40,376 nt of DNA. Source: an uncultured Prevotellaceae bacterium (lineage in GTDB: Bacteria; Bacteroidota; Bacteroidia; Bacteroidales; Bacteroidaceae). Location: contig CADCET010000025.1 of assembly GCA_902800495.1 (NCBI GenBank), positions 1 through 40,376 of the forward strand, read 5' to 3'. Within the stretch, counting starts at the first letter, position 1, and each line of letters begins with the position of its first letter. The notes beneath the pieces are model-generated. The model was not told the origin of the DNA. It made no database searches and saw nothing but the letters and a program-made list of their open reading frames with translations. This document shows positions 14,098 through 22,912 of the stretch, in pieces. The translations under genes and the position numbers were made by a program.

Positions 14098-17000
14098 TTA
14101 GCGTATCACAATCTTGTTTCCATTGAAGATATAGAGTCCTTTGCACGTCGGCTTCTTGTCGAGTTTCACGCCATCCACGGTATACCACCCTGAAAGTGAA
14201 GAGTGAAGAGTGAAGAGTGAAGAATTTGCTTCCGCATCTCTGATGGCCGTGGTCTCGTCGTCACCGAAGTTCAGGACGATGCTGCGGGCACTGGAGGGCT
14301 CGGTGAACTGGAAGTAGGCGCGGCAGGCCTTCAGTGTGCGGTCGACGCCCGTGTGTCGGAGCGTATTGCCCGCCGTCATATAATAGATGTCTGTGTTGGT
14401 GGCGTTGATATCGAAGGCGTCGTAGTAGCCGATGAACTGCACCTGGCCGTTAGCCGCCGTGATGCTGTGGTCGGTCTTGTCGATGGTGACACCCGTGAAG
14501 GCAGGGTTCACGATGTCCGAGCCATCGGCCCACTTAATAATATAAGGTGTACCGGCCTTGAGCTCGCTGACGGGCTCCGTTGCGCTGTCGGGATTACCAA
14601 AGGTCAGCGTGACATGCGTGTCGCTCATCGAGGCGTCGGTCAGTGTCTTGGCCTCGGCTCCGTAGAGCGGACAATTCTCGTCAGTCAGGTCGACGTTGAA
14701 GGGCAGGCAGAGCGTGTTCCACTCGCCGTTCTTCTTCAGCGTGCGGCCGTCGAGCATCACGTTCTTTTTCTGTGCGTCGTTGGCTTCTATCTTCGCGCCG
14801 TTCTTGTCGTCAGCAGCCGCCTCACTGTCGTTGTCGGCCAACTGCAAGACTTGGCCGAAGCCGATGCGTATCTGGTTTCTGAGATTGTAACGTAGTCCTT
14901 CGGCCTTGTAGCTTAGGGGGTTGAAGTCGGCTGTGTTCGAACCTACACGTATCAAGCTGTAGGAGTCAACTGAATAGGCGGCAAATGATTGGGCTACGGA
15001 ACTGGTTCCCGTGTTGTCGTCGATGACGACAGCGAGGTTGCTGGTGCCATTGTAGGCAAAAGGTGCGTCAAATGTAATGGTAAACCAGGAATCTTTTGCG
15101 AGGTCCACGTTGCCGCTGAACACTTTGTCGGCTTCATTGACTTTAACCCAGTCGTATTGGCCAGAGAATGCCGTCTTGTCCGTGTGTACAAGATAGACAT
15201 CGAGGTTACGAGTAACAAGACCTCCAGTATTATCTGTTATGCGGAAGGCGATGCTCTCGATAACACCAACCTTGCCTATCTCCTCGGCGGTATAGATTTG
15301 CTGGCTCAACGAGTATTTATACCCTAACTGTGTAGGGGCATCACCTGTAGAGACCGTTGATCCGAATCCTATCCATTTTGTGGCAGTGGGTTCAAGACGG
15401 CCAGTACACCATTCGCTTGCTATAGAGCCGACGACAGACTTCACGCGCACATAGTAGGTGGTCTCTGCGGTGAGGCCAGTGGCAGTAAAGGTAGTTGCAG
15501 TGAGGTTCTCCACCGTGGTCACGTCTGACGAGAAGTCGCTCTTAGTACTGTACTGAAGCGTCCACTGTGTAGCAATGCCGTTCTCCGTCCAGGTCATGGT
15601 ACCACCATCGGCTGCGTATGTCGTCTGCTTTAGGTCGGTGGGAGCAGTAGAGATAACACTGAAATTAACCGTCGTTGAGCCTGTGTAGATGCTGCCGTCT
15701 TTGGCGGTAAGAGTCAAAGTGTAGGCGCCCGGTACATTGACCTCGGTTGCAGGTTCGCCGTTCAGCGTCAGTGCGAGGGTGTAGTCGGTATCGAGGGTCA
15801 GCGTATTGTTGTTCGCGTCCTTCACAACAGGGACAATGCTGATAGCAGAACCTGTGTAGTTGTAACTGGTCTCGACACCCGTGATGACTGCATAGGTTAG
15901 GTCTTTGCCCATCTCGTCACTTAACGGAACAATCGTCTTACCACCGATGTTCAACGTGGTGGCGACTGTCGTCGTGCCGTCGAGGACGAAATGCTTGCCG
16001 TCGGCGAAGGTCAGTGTGCTGATTTTATCGCTGTAGCTGCTGGCATAGATGAAGTCGGTAGTGTTAGTCCAGCCAAGTGTCACCGTTCCACTATAGTAGT
16101 CTGCGTCGCAGCCCGGACCAATACCGGGAGCACTGTTGCCGCCAGTTGCCGTTACCTGCCCACCGTTAATGGTGACGTTGCCGCACTGACCGTAGTTGCC
16201 GCCCCAGCTGTCCTGGCCGCCGCCGATGCCGGCACCGTAAGAACCACCTGTGGCATTAACCACGCCGCCGTTGATGATAATCCTGCCGCCGTTGCCGTTG
16301 TGTTCATCACCGCCGATACCGGCAGCGTAAGGGCCACCTTTGGCATTGATTACGCCGCCATTGATGATGAGCGTACCCGCATCGTAGGCACCAATGCCCG
16401 ATTTGCTTTGAGCGTTGCCGTTGCTGGTGAGTGTGCCTGTGCCGTCGATGGTCAGCTGGTTGCCGTTAGACAGCTCAATGCCCTTAGAGGCAGTGAGGGT
16501 TGTACCTTCGCCAAGGAGGAGCTTCACGGTGCCGCTGACGGTGATACGGCTGCTGACAGTCACGTTGCTCGTAACCTTGTAGGTCAGGCCATCTTTAAAG
16601 GTGGTGGTCTCCGATGTCACGGGGATGCCGTCGCCCACGGTGAAGTTGATGACTCTTGTACCCGTGTAGTTGCTGGTGCCGGTGAGAGTGAGGGTGTAGT
16701 CGCCAGAGGCCTGCACTGTGGCAGGTGAGAACGTAGCGGTGTAGTCAGTGCCGAGGGTCAGCAAGTTACCGTTGATATCGGTCACAGTATAAGTCACGGG
16801 AATCTCCGAACCCGTATATAAATAATAAGGTTCTACGCCGCTGATGATGGCATCGGCCAGGTTGTTGCTGACCATGACGGGAACGACGTTTTCTCCGCTC
16901 ACCTGCCAGCCACTGCCGAGGGCGCTGGCGAGTTCAGTAGCGTTCTTCGAGTCAACGGCCGTGCCCTGCGTGGTGCCGAGGGCGGTAGTGTAGTAGCTGT

Positions 17001-17739
17001 TGGTCAGTGTCGGATTATCATTGCGCGCGAAGGTGGAGGTACCGGAGGAGCCGATAGCATACTTGCCTTCGGGGATAGCTGCAGGGGCAAAGAGGCAGTT
17101 CTCGATGGTGAGCGCATTGTTGCGCCACCCCACGAAGCCGCCGCACGAATTGGTACGATTCTCACTGGTGCAGCAGATGACACCGTCGAAGAGGCTGTTC
17201 TTGATGACAACATTCGTGCCCGATACGCCAATAAAACCACCGTGAGTGCCGTCGCCAGAGACATCGCTGACGATGGTGACGCTGCTCCAGCAGTTGCGGA
17301 TAGTTACGTTAGTGCGGGCTTCGCCAATGAGGCCGCTGCCGTACTTAAAGCTGTTCGTGGTCACTGTTCCTGCTGTGTGCAGGCCTATGATAGTGGCACC
17401 TTCGGCATAACAGAAAGGGGCGCAAAACTCGGCAGAACTGGACAGATTGACTGTCAGCGTATGGCCATTGCCGAAGAAATAGCCCTGGAAATTGTAGGAA
17501 CTTGTTCCCACCATCTTAGTGGTGCTCACATCAGCAGTAAGCCGCACATAGACACCGCTGGCCCAATAGGCAGGTTTTGTGGCAAACGCCTCATAGGCGG
17601 CATCGCTGTTGATGATGTACGGGTCAGCCGCTGTGCCGCTACCCGTAAGTGATTGTGCCCACGCCGTCGCGGCAGTGAGCACGGCGACGAGTAGCGTCAT
17701 GGCTGCACGCGCCAGGAAGATGTTCTTAAATCGTATCAT
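14098..17739 (-). CDS. Large modular surface protein with beta-helix and Fn3-like domains
   Basis: 1,213 aa. A signal peptide (1-28, ending TAATAWA) precedes a beta-helical stretch (about 60-290), then two similar Ig-like modules (about 295-365 and 615-695, each with Y-TGS...TLxTDYT). Between these lies a glycine-rich beta-helix with INGG-x-NATGG-type repeats (about 395-560). A fibronectin-III-like module (about 695-785, TTYYVRVKSVVG) and a beta-rich C-terminal region follow. The short end GWYTVDGVKLDK...GLYIFNGNKIVIR resembles a type IX secretion (T9SS) tail. Likely an adhesin or matrix-binding protein; no enzyme motif seen. A 4 x 7-bp repeat (14195-14222) lies just before the tail. Confidence 0.8.
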   Translation of the reverse strand: MIRFKNIFLARAAMTLLVAVLTAATAWAQSLTGSGTAADPYIINSDAAYEAFATKPAYWASGVYVRLTADVSTTKMVGTSSYNFQGYFFGNGHTLTVNLSSSAEFCAPFCYAEGATIIGLHTAGTVTTNSFKYGSGLIGEARTNVTIRNCWSSVTIVSDVSGDGTHGGFIGVSGTNVVIKNSLFDGVICCTSENRTNSCGGFVGWRNNALTIENCLFAPAAIPEGKYAIGSSGTSTFARNDNPTLTNSYYTTALGTTQGTAVDSKNATELASALGSGWQVSGENVVPVMVSNNLADAIISGVEPYYLYTGSEIPVTYTVTDINGNLLTLGTDYTATFSPATVQASGDYTLTLTGTSNYTGTRVINFTVGDGIPVTSETTTFKDGLTYKVTSNVTVSSRITVSGTVKLLLGEGTTLTASKGIELSNGNQLTIDGTGTLTSNGNAQSKSGIGAYDAGTLIINGGVINAKGGPYAAGIGGDEHNGNGGRIIINGGVVNATGGSYGAGIGGGQDSWGGNYGQCGNVTINGGQVTATGGNSAPGIGPGCDADYYSGTVTLGWTNTTDFIYASSYSDKISTLTFADGKHFVLDGTTTVATTLNIGGKTIVPLSDEMGKDLTYAVITGVETSYNYTGSAISIVPVVKDANNNTLTLDTDYTLALTLNGEPATEVNVPGAYTLTLTAKDGSIYTGSTTVNFSVISTAPTDLKQTTYAADGGTMTWTENGIATQWTLQYSTKSDFSSDVTTVENLTATTFTATGLTAETTYYVRVKSVVGSIASEWCTGRLEPTATKWIGFGSTVSTGDAPTQLGYKYSLSQQIYTAEEIGKVGVIESIAFRITDNTGGLVTRNLDVYLVHTDKTAFSGQYDWVKVNEADKVFSGNVDLAKDSWFTITFDAPFAYNGTSNLAVVIDDNTGTSSVAQSFAAYSVDSYSLIRVGSNTADFNPLSYKAEGLRYNLRNQIRIGFGQVLQLADNDSEAAADDKNGAKIEANDAQKKNVMLDGRTLKKNGEWNTLCLPFNVDLTDENCPLYGAEAKTLTDASMSDTHVTLTFGNPDSATEPVSELKAGTPYIIKWADGSDIVNPAFTGVTIDKTDHSITAANGQVQFIGYYDAFDINATNTDIYYMTAGNTLRHTGVDRTLKACRAYFQFTEPSSARSIVLNFGDDETTAIRDAEANSSLFTLHSSLSGWYTVDGVKLDKKPTCKGLYIFNGNKIVIR
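14195..14222. repeat. Heptamer repeat inside the surface-protein gene
   Basis: Four head-to-tail copies of agtgaag. Seven is not a multiple of three, so gain or loss of a unit shifts the frame of the last 40 or so codons. Confidence 0.85.
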
Positions 17740-17878
17740 TTTATTATTAATGGTTATGGTTTATGGTTGTTATATGCTGTTCTAAATATGCAACGGACTG
17801 AGTGGGACGTTACCGGATTACCGCGTCAGTCTGGATCAGTCTTTATCAGTCCGCTGCCATCAAGGAATGTACGTTGGT

Positions 17879-18724
17879 TTATTCGTTGGCTGCGTCCTCA
17901 GTGGCGCAGGTGGCGGAGTCGATGACGGCGCCGTACTCGACGAGGGCGTAGAAGATGTAGCTGAAGACGGCGATGCCGGCAGCAGTGAGCAGGGTGTAGG
18001 GCCAGATGTCGTGCGGAAAGGCGGCGGTGATGGCGATACTGCCCAAGCCGAATATTATAATAAGGTGGCAACCGATGACGAACGAGTGATGACGGCCCAG
18101 CACGGTGCGCTTCTTCTCAGGCGTCCACCAGGCCACATCGTCGGCCGGCCGTTGCTCCATGGTGCGACCCACCAGATAGTAGGTGCGGTAGAAGTTGTAA
18201 GCGATATAGGTGGCGTGGGCGAAGAAGATGAGGAACGAGAGGGGAAGGGAGAGGGGCTGCGGCACCGCCGCAGCACAGCCGACAGCGGGGCGGAGGGAGG
18301 TAAGGCCGACAGCGGGGCGGAGGGAGGTAAGGCCGACAGCGGGGCTGAGGGAGGTAAGGCCGACGGCGGCGTAACATACCAGGCCGAGAGCGAGGATGAG
18401 GAGGTCGCGGACGACGACGCGGCGGGTCATATAGTCGGGGCGCATCAGCGAGATGTGACTCCAGCCGAAGAGCACGCCACCGCTGTGGAAATAGGCGATG
18501 GAGAGGGCCGAGGCAGCGATGGGCGCCGTGAGTCGCAGGGAGAAGTAAGCATGGAGGAAGAAGCCGATGGCGAAGATGACGTAGTTGAGGGCTACCAACG
18601 AGCGCGAGCGGCGGTAGACGTCGTAGTCGGCATAGTAGACATTGTTATGTATCAAAACCAGGGCTATCAATATATTGACAGCCCCGGCTAAATACAATAC
18701 TGTGAAATAAAGTTGCAGCTCCAT
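17879..18724 (-). CDS. Polytopic membrane protein, function unknown
   Basis: 281 aa with about seven hydrophobic segments, e.g. LYFTVLYLAGAVNILIALVL, SLVALNYVIFAIGFFLHAY, FLIFFAHATYIAYNFY and SIAITAAF. It has no clear family motif. A middle loop (about residues 120-150) is built of a nine-residue repeat, PAVGLTSLR, encoded by a 27-bp tandem repeat. The gene diverges from the membrane AraC regulator at 18926 and has a TATCTTTG box at 18784-18791. Divergence and a similar multi-TM plan suggest the two act together, perhaps with this protein as target or sensor partner of the regulator. Confident as a gene, not as to role. Confidence 0.7.
   Translation of the reverse strand: MELQLYFTVLYLAGAVNILIALVLIHNNVYYADYDVYRRSRSLVALNYVIFAIGFFLHAYFSLRLTAPIAASALSIAYFHSGGVLFGWSHISLMRPDYMTRRVVVRDLLILALGLVCYAAVGLTSLSPAVGLTSLRPAVGLTSLRPAVGCAAAVPQPLSLPLSFLIFFAHATYIAYNFYRTYYLVGRTMEQRPADDVAWWTPEKKRTVLGRHHSFVIGCHLIIIFGLGSIAITAAFPHDIWPYTLLTAAGIAVFSYIFYALVEYGAVIDSATCATEDAANE
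18278..18369. repeat. 27-bp tandem repeat in the membrane-protein gene
   Basis: gccgacagcggggcggaggg... units at 18278-18304, 18305-18331 and 18332-18358 (one base change), then a partial unit. Being a multiple of three it keeps frame, so copy number changes loop length only. Confidence 0.9.
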
Positions 18725-18783
18725 GAGCTTACTTTTGAAATTGGTTAAGGTTTTGAATTGATTAATTTGTCTTTTAACGAGTG

Positions 18784-18791
18784 CAAAGATA
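18784..18791 (-). promoter_or_regulatory. -7 element of the polytopic membrane protein gene
   Basis: TATCTTTG on the minus strand, 60 bases before the ATG at 18724; no clear -33 partner. Confidence 0.5.
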
Positions 18792-18909
18792 AGGTAAAAT
18801 CACGAAACATGACGTGTAATTTGCGGCATTGGTGTGGAAAATACAATAAAAGGGTGTGTAAATTGTAGAAAAACACCCGTTTTTTATCGATTAATCCGAA
18901 AAAAAACAG

Positions 18910-18917
18910 TAATTTTG
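18910..18917 (+). promoter_or_regulatory. -7 element of the AraC-type regulator
   Basis: TAATTTTG on the plus strand. The predicted start site (about 18924) falls at the ATG (18926), so the message may be leaderless. Confidence 0.45.
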
Positions 18918-18925
18918 CAACTGAA

Positions 18926-20056
18926 ATGACACAAGTACAGTTTACAGCCTTGGTGCTGATGATACTGCTCACGCTGAAGTTACTGCTGCTGCCGGTGAAG
19001 ACGGTAGACAAGGTTTCGTTAAGCAAGACACGCTGGCTGATGACGGCGTGCATGGCTCTGTTGGCCGTGCAGTTCCTGATTCAGTACACGCTACAGCTGC
19101 GCAACACGGGGCACGTGGCACAGGCCATCATGCTGAACTTGGCTGTGTTCATTCCCTGCACGAACCTCTTGTCGCTGGCTATTCTCTACCTGCTCAACGA
19201 GAGCCACGTGAACAACGTCGACAGATATATAGGTGTACCCACGTGGATAGCGGCGATGACGCTGCTCTTCGTAGGACTGAAGACCGACGGCGAGCCGCTG
19301 ATGGCACAAAGTCCGATACTGATATGGGCCGAGGGGGGCGCCAGCGTCCTCTATGCGGGCATGCAGACCTACTACTTCTTCCGCCATATCAGGGAGCTGC
19401 GCGGGCTGCGGCAGGCACTGCAGGACTATTACGACCGCGACACCGACGGACTGCTGAGCTGGATGGAGGTGAGCATCGTGGTGTTAGCACTCTTCGCGTT
19501 GATAGTGCCGCCCATCATCTTCACCAACGGCTGGTGGCTGATGATCTTCTCGCTGACCATCTTCGGCGGCATCTTCTACCTCGTAGACAGCTTCTGTCTC
19601 TACGTGGCCAGCTCGGCGTCGAGCAAGGTGGCCGAGGTCAAGGAGAACGAGGAACAGACGGAGCGGCAAGACCAGGAGGAGGCCGAGGCCGACGAGGACG
19701 CGACGGAGCAGATGCAGGAAAACCTACAGCGCGTGGAGCAGGCTGTGAAGCGGTGGACGGCTGAGGGTGGCTACCGCCAGAACGGCATCACCATGCCGGC
19801 AGCGGCAACGGCCATCGGCGTGCCGCGCTATCACCTGACGCTATGGCTGAAGCAGCGCAACATGAAATACACGCACTGGATCAACGACCTGCGCATCGAC
19901 GACGCCAAGCGCCTGATGACCGAGAAGTCGGGCTGGAGCAACGAGGCCATCGCCGAATACTGCGGCTTCAGCGATCGCAGCTACTTCCAGAAGAAGTTCA
20001 AGGAAGCGACAGGCATGACGCCCACCGACTATCTCACTTCAATAAGTAAGAAGTAA
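18926..20056 (+). CDS. Membrane-bound AraC-family regulator
   Basis: 376 aa. About six or seven N-terminal membrane helices (from ALVLMILLTLKLLLL to LMIFSLTIFGGIFYLVDSF) precede a charged linker rich in E/D (about 235-270). A C-terminal AraC double HTH follows (about 280-372; ATAIGVPRYHLTLWL, then EAIAEYCGFSDRSYFQKKFKEATGMTP, the family signature). This plan is seen in Bacteroidota as membrane-anchored one-component regulators. It is the only plus-strand gene in this region and diverges from the polytopic protein. Signal and targets unknown. Confidence 0.85.
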   Translation: MTQVQFTALVLMILLTLKLLLLPVKTVDKVSLSKTRWLMTACMALLAVQFLIQYTLQLRNTGHVAQAIMLNLAVFIPCTNLLSLAILYLLNESHVNNVDRYIGVPTWIAAMTLLFVGLKTDGEPLMAQSPILIWAEGGASVLYAGMQTYYFFRHIRELRGLRQALQDYYDRDTDGLLSWMEVSIVVLALFALIVPPIIFTNGWWLMIFSLTIFGGIFYLVDSFCLYVASSASSKVAEVKENEEQTERQDQEEAEADEDATEQMQENLQRVEQAVKRWTAEGGYRQNGITMPAAATAIGVPRYHLTLWLKQRNMKYTHWINDLRIDDAKRLMTEKSGWSNEAIAEYCGFSDRSYFQKKFKEATGMTPTDYLTSISKK

Positions 20057-20068
20057 GAAGGAATAAGT

Positions 20069-20140
20069 AAGAAGTATGATTACTTGATTCGCGAGTTTTT
20101 AGACCATGAGATTTCGCGAGTTTTTGTAATCATACTTCTT
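20069..20140. terminator. Inverted repeat between the AraC gene and the convergent operon end
   Basis: 15-bp arms aagaagtatgattac (20069-20083) / gtaatcatacttctt (20126-20140), enclosing two direct copies of ttcgcgagttttt (20088-20100, 20113-20125). It sits between convergent genes and probably ends transcription from both sides. Confidence 0.55.
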
Positions 20141-20170
20141 TCTTCTTACCTCTTACTTCTTACTTCAAAA

Positions 20171-20488
20171 TTATGCTTCTCCCTTACTTGTGCCAAAGGG
20201 TGCAATGGTACGCGGTTCCTGATTAGGAATCTTTATCTGTCCGTACTCACGTTCGTAACGCATGATGTTCTCCTGCAGAGCGGCCAACAGGCGCTTGGCG
20301 TGTTCGGGAGCTAAGATGACGCGACTCTTGACCTGGGCCTTGGGCACACCGGGGAGCACACGGGCGAAGTCGAGTACGAAGTCGCTCGACGAGTGGGTGA
20401 TGATGGCGAAATTAGCGTACTCGCCCTGAGCTACGTCGGGCGTTAATTCAATCTGCAGTCCCTGCTGCTTGTTCTCTTTTTCGTTCAT
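20171..20488 (-). CDS. DUF3467 protein
   Basis: 105 aa of the DUF3467 family: QIELTPDVAQGEYANFAII, then HSSSDFVLDFARVLPG and KSRVILAPEHAKRLL. Its function is unknown; the family is small and widespread in Bacteroidota, where to my recollection it commonly lies between rpoC and rpsL. Here it is the last gene of the secretion operon, 15 bases after the RING/FHA gene, with rpsL some 7 kb further on. It may therefore be a housekeeping gene caught at the edge of an inserted block rather than part of the secretion machine. Confidence 0.8.
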   Translation of the reverse strand: MNEKENKQQGLQIELTPDVAQGEYANFAIITHSSSDFVLDFARVLPGVPKAQVKSRVILAPEHAKRLLAALQENIMRYEREYGQIKIPNQEPRTIAPFGTSKGEA

Positions 20489-20503
20489 TGTATTATTGTT
20501 TTT

Positions 20504-22909
20504 TTATAAATCTTTTTCGATGTAAGTAAAGGTGGTGCGGCCTATCTGGAAGCTGTCGCCGTGGTAGAGTTTCATCGGCTTGCCGACGGGCAACGGACGA
20601 TTGTCCTTCACGAAGACACCATCCTCGACGGCATAGAGCGTGATGACGTCACCGTGACGGTGAAGCTCGGCCTGGACGGGAGCGATGTTGCCCATCGGGT
20701 CCCACGCCAACTGCAGGGTACAGTCGATGGAGCGTCCGATGGTGACGACGCCGTCTTCGTCGTTACGGAACCACTTGTAGAGGGCAACGTCCATCTCCTT
20801 GATAGCACCACTGACGTGGAGGAAGTAATGGTTGGAGTGAGGAGCCCGCGAGGCGATGCAGAGCGCCAGTCCCACGGCGAAGATGATATAGCTGAAGAGC
20901 AACAGCACACGGAAGTCGTACATACTGCCGTAGAAGATGAAGCCCCAGACGTACATCGACAGAATGCCTAACACGACGGCTACGAACACCATGACCTTAT
21001 GAGCACGGATGCGGGTGTCGTAGGTGGCGGCATAGACGATGAGGAAGCCCGTGATAGTCCACGGAATCCAGTCGAAGAAGGCCGAATATTCCGTCGCACC
21101 GATGAGGGCCAGGATCTGCGAGGTGATGAGGAAGGCGAAGAAACTGCCTAAGGAGGCCAGCACCGCCCTGAGTAGCACCACCAGGGTCTTGAAGCGTATA
21201 CGTCGGTGCCAAGTGGTCAGGATACACATGGCGAGCGTGAGGAAGAAGCCGATGGTCAGTCCGAAGGACGGCAGCTGATAAATGTCGATGCCACTACCCT
21301 CGAAGGCTTCCATCAGGTCGGCTGGCGTATTCGCGGCAGAGAATACATCGTAGGCTAACCACATCTGCAACTTGCCTACCAGCTTATAGACGCCCACGGT
21401 GAAGCAGGCCCAGGCCACGATGGCTGCCGCGATGGCCGCCAGTATCCAGCGCATATAGAACATGGCGTTGTGTGGGTCGAAGCGGTTGACGTGGTTATAG
21501 TAGTGATGCCCCTTCTTGCAGCGGTCGCTGTATTCCGGACAGTGGTAGCGATTCTCGTCCCAGCACGTCTTGTGCATCGTGTGCTCGCACTTCACCACCA
21601 CCTCGTCGCCCTCCTCGTAGGGTGCCTTGCAATAATAGCAGGACTGCCCCACCATGACACCCTCGACGGACATATTCGGATTGGAGTAGCTGACGACGTA
21701 GCGCTTCAGGAACTGACGGTACTGGATGTAAGGGATGAGGAACTGGAAGATGAGGTAGAGGAACAATATGAGCAACAAACCGATAGCACAGCCCTGAGCC
21801 ACGACGTAAGCCAAGGAGTGGCCGTTGACGATGATGGGGTCGTAGACGCTGCCTAACTTGATCTTCGCCGTCGCCGTGGTGAAGATGCTGTCGGTCTTGG
21901 CATCGTAGAAGTCGAGCGACAGCTTGTTGGTGCCGCCACGATAGAGCTTGAAGTCGGGATTGGTGAAGTAGAACTGGTTATCGACAATCTCTACGCCCGC
22001 CATCTTGTCAATCTGGTGGCGGATGTCGACCCAGCTGAACCTCGGCTGGTAGCCACCGTTGTGGCGGTTGCAGAACAGCGTCAGCACACTTTCGTCTTCG
22101 TTAGGATTGAGGGCAGAAGCCATGTTGACATACTCAACCATCAAACTCGCATCGGCCGGCTTGCCGGTCTCAATCAGTTTTTCCTGGAGCTGGTAGTGCA
22201 GCGGGTCCATAGGCCGGTCGTCGTCGAAATAGACCTTACCGTCGGACATGACCACTAACAGCATGGCCTTCGCGTCTGCCCAAGGCCCGGTGCGCTGGAC
22301 CATCTCGTCGTGCTTGTCCAGGACTGAGCGGAAGAGGTACTTGTAGTCGTAGTCCTGATGGACGAAGTAGTTCTCTAAAACGTAGTCGGAAGCCGGCATC
22401 GTCTCCGACAGATAGTCGCCATACATAAAGGCGAGGTAGAGGTTGTCGTGGGTAAAGCTGGACGAGGCCATGATGACATTCTTATACTCCATGTCGATCA
22501 TCTCCTGCGGCAGCGTCAGGTCGACAACCGCTAACATCTTGAGTTTCGTCTTGTAGATGATGTCGCCCTCGACATTGACAATGGACGTCAGCTGGGAACG
22601 TGCCGACTGGGGAACGTCGATGCCGTTGATGGTCTCCCGAACCTTCACCTTGACGAGACTCGTATCGGTGAGCGAATAAGGGCCAAGGTCGTGAGCGACC
22701 TCAGCCGTCAGGCAGAAGGTCTTGTAGTCGGGCGAGAAGTCGGTCTTGATAAACCGAATGGCCTCCTCTTTTTTCGTGGTCTCTTCGAGGAAGAAGCCAC
22801 TGCCGTCGTCGGCCTCGGGGAACACATCGTCACAGCCACTGAGACACACGGCGGCGAGCATCGCCAGCAGGAGTCTGCATTTACTGATGGTCATATCGAA
22901 TCTTTTCAT
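20504..22909 (-). CDS. Seven-TM lipoprotein with RING-H2-like and FHA domains, E3 candidate
   Basis: 801 aa. Lipobox LSGC (Cys26) ends the signal peptide. The exported part (27-365) holds a possible degenerate vWA fold (VVDLT near 128-132, LLVVMSDGK near 217-225). TM1 (about 367-395) leads to a cytoplasmic zinc cluster: C424-x2-C427-x13-C441-x-H443-x2-H446-x2-C449-x7-C457-x6-C464. This is RING-H2 spacing except for the last pair. Six more helices (about 487-690) put the C-terminal FHA domain (about 718-801, TIGRS at 723-727) in the cytoplasm as well. FHA domains bind phosphothreonine. Given E1, E2 and Ubl genes in the same operon, a role as membrane E3 ligase is inferred. Confidence 0.8.
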   Translation of the reverse strand: MKRFDMTISKCRLLLAMLAAVCLSGCDDVFPEADDGSGFFLEETTKKEEAIRFIKTDFSPDYKTFCLTAEVAHDLGPYSLTDTSLVKVKVRETINGIDVPQSARSQLTSIVNVEGDIIYKTKLKMLAVVDLTLPQEMIDMEYKNVIMASSSFTHDNLYLAFMYGDYLSETMPASDYVLENYFVHQDYDYKYLFRSVLDKHDEMVQRTGPWADAKAMLLVVMSDGKVYFDDDRPMDPLHYQLQEKLIETGKPADASLMVEYVNMASALNPNEDESVLTLFCNRHNGGYQPRFSWVDIRHQIDKMAGVEIVDNQFYFTNPDFKLYRGGTNKLSLDFYDAKTDSIFTTATAKIKLGSVYDPIIVNGHSLAYVVAQGCAIGLLLILFLYLIFQFLIPYIQYRQFLKRYVVSYSNPNMSVEGVMVGQSCYYCKAPYEEGDEVVVKCEHTMHKTCWDENRYHCPEYSDRCKKGHHYYNHVNRFDPHNAMFYMRWILAAIAAAIVAWACFTVGVYKLVGKLQMWLAYDVFSAANTPADLMEAFEGSGIDIYQLPSFGLTIGFFLTLAMCILTTWHRRIRFKTLVVLLRAVLASLGSFFAFLITSQILALIGATEYSAFFDWIPWTITGFLIVYAATYDTRIRAHKVMVFVAVVLGILSMYVWGFIFYGSMYDFRVLLLFSYIIFAVGLALCIASRAPHSNHYFLHVSGAIKEMDVALYKWFRNDEDGVVTIGRSIDCTLQLAWDPMGNIAPVQAELHRHGDVITLYAVEDGVFVKDNRPLPVGKPMKLYHGDSFQIGRTTFTYIEKDL

Positions 22910-22912
22910 AGT

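Noticed and set aside
17867-18691. Plus-strand frame with EGGKADSGA repeats
   Set aside because: Antisense reading of the membrane-protein gene and its 27-bp repeat; the minus frame has sensible TM segments and a promoter.
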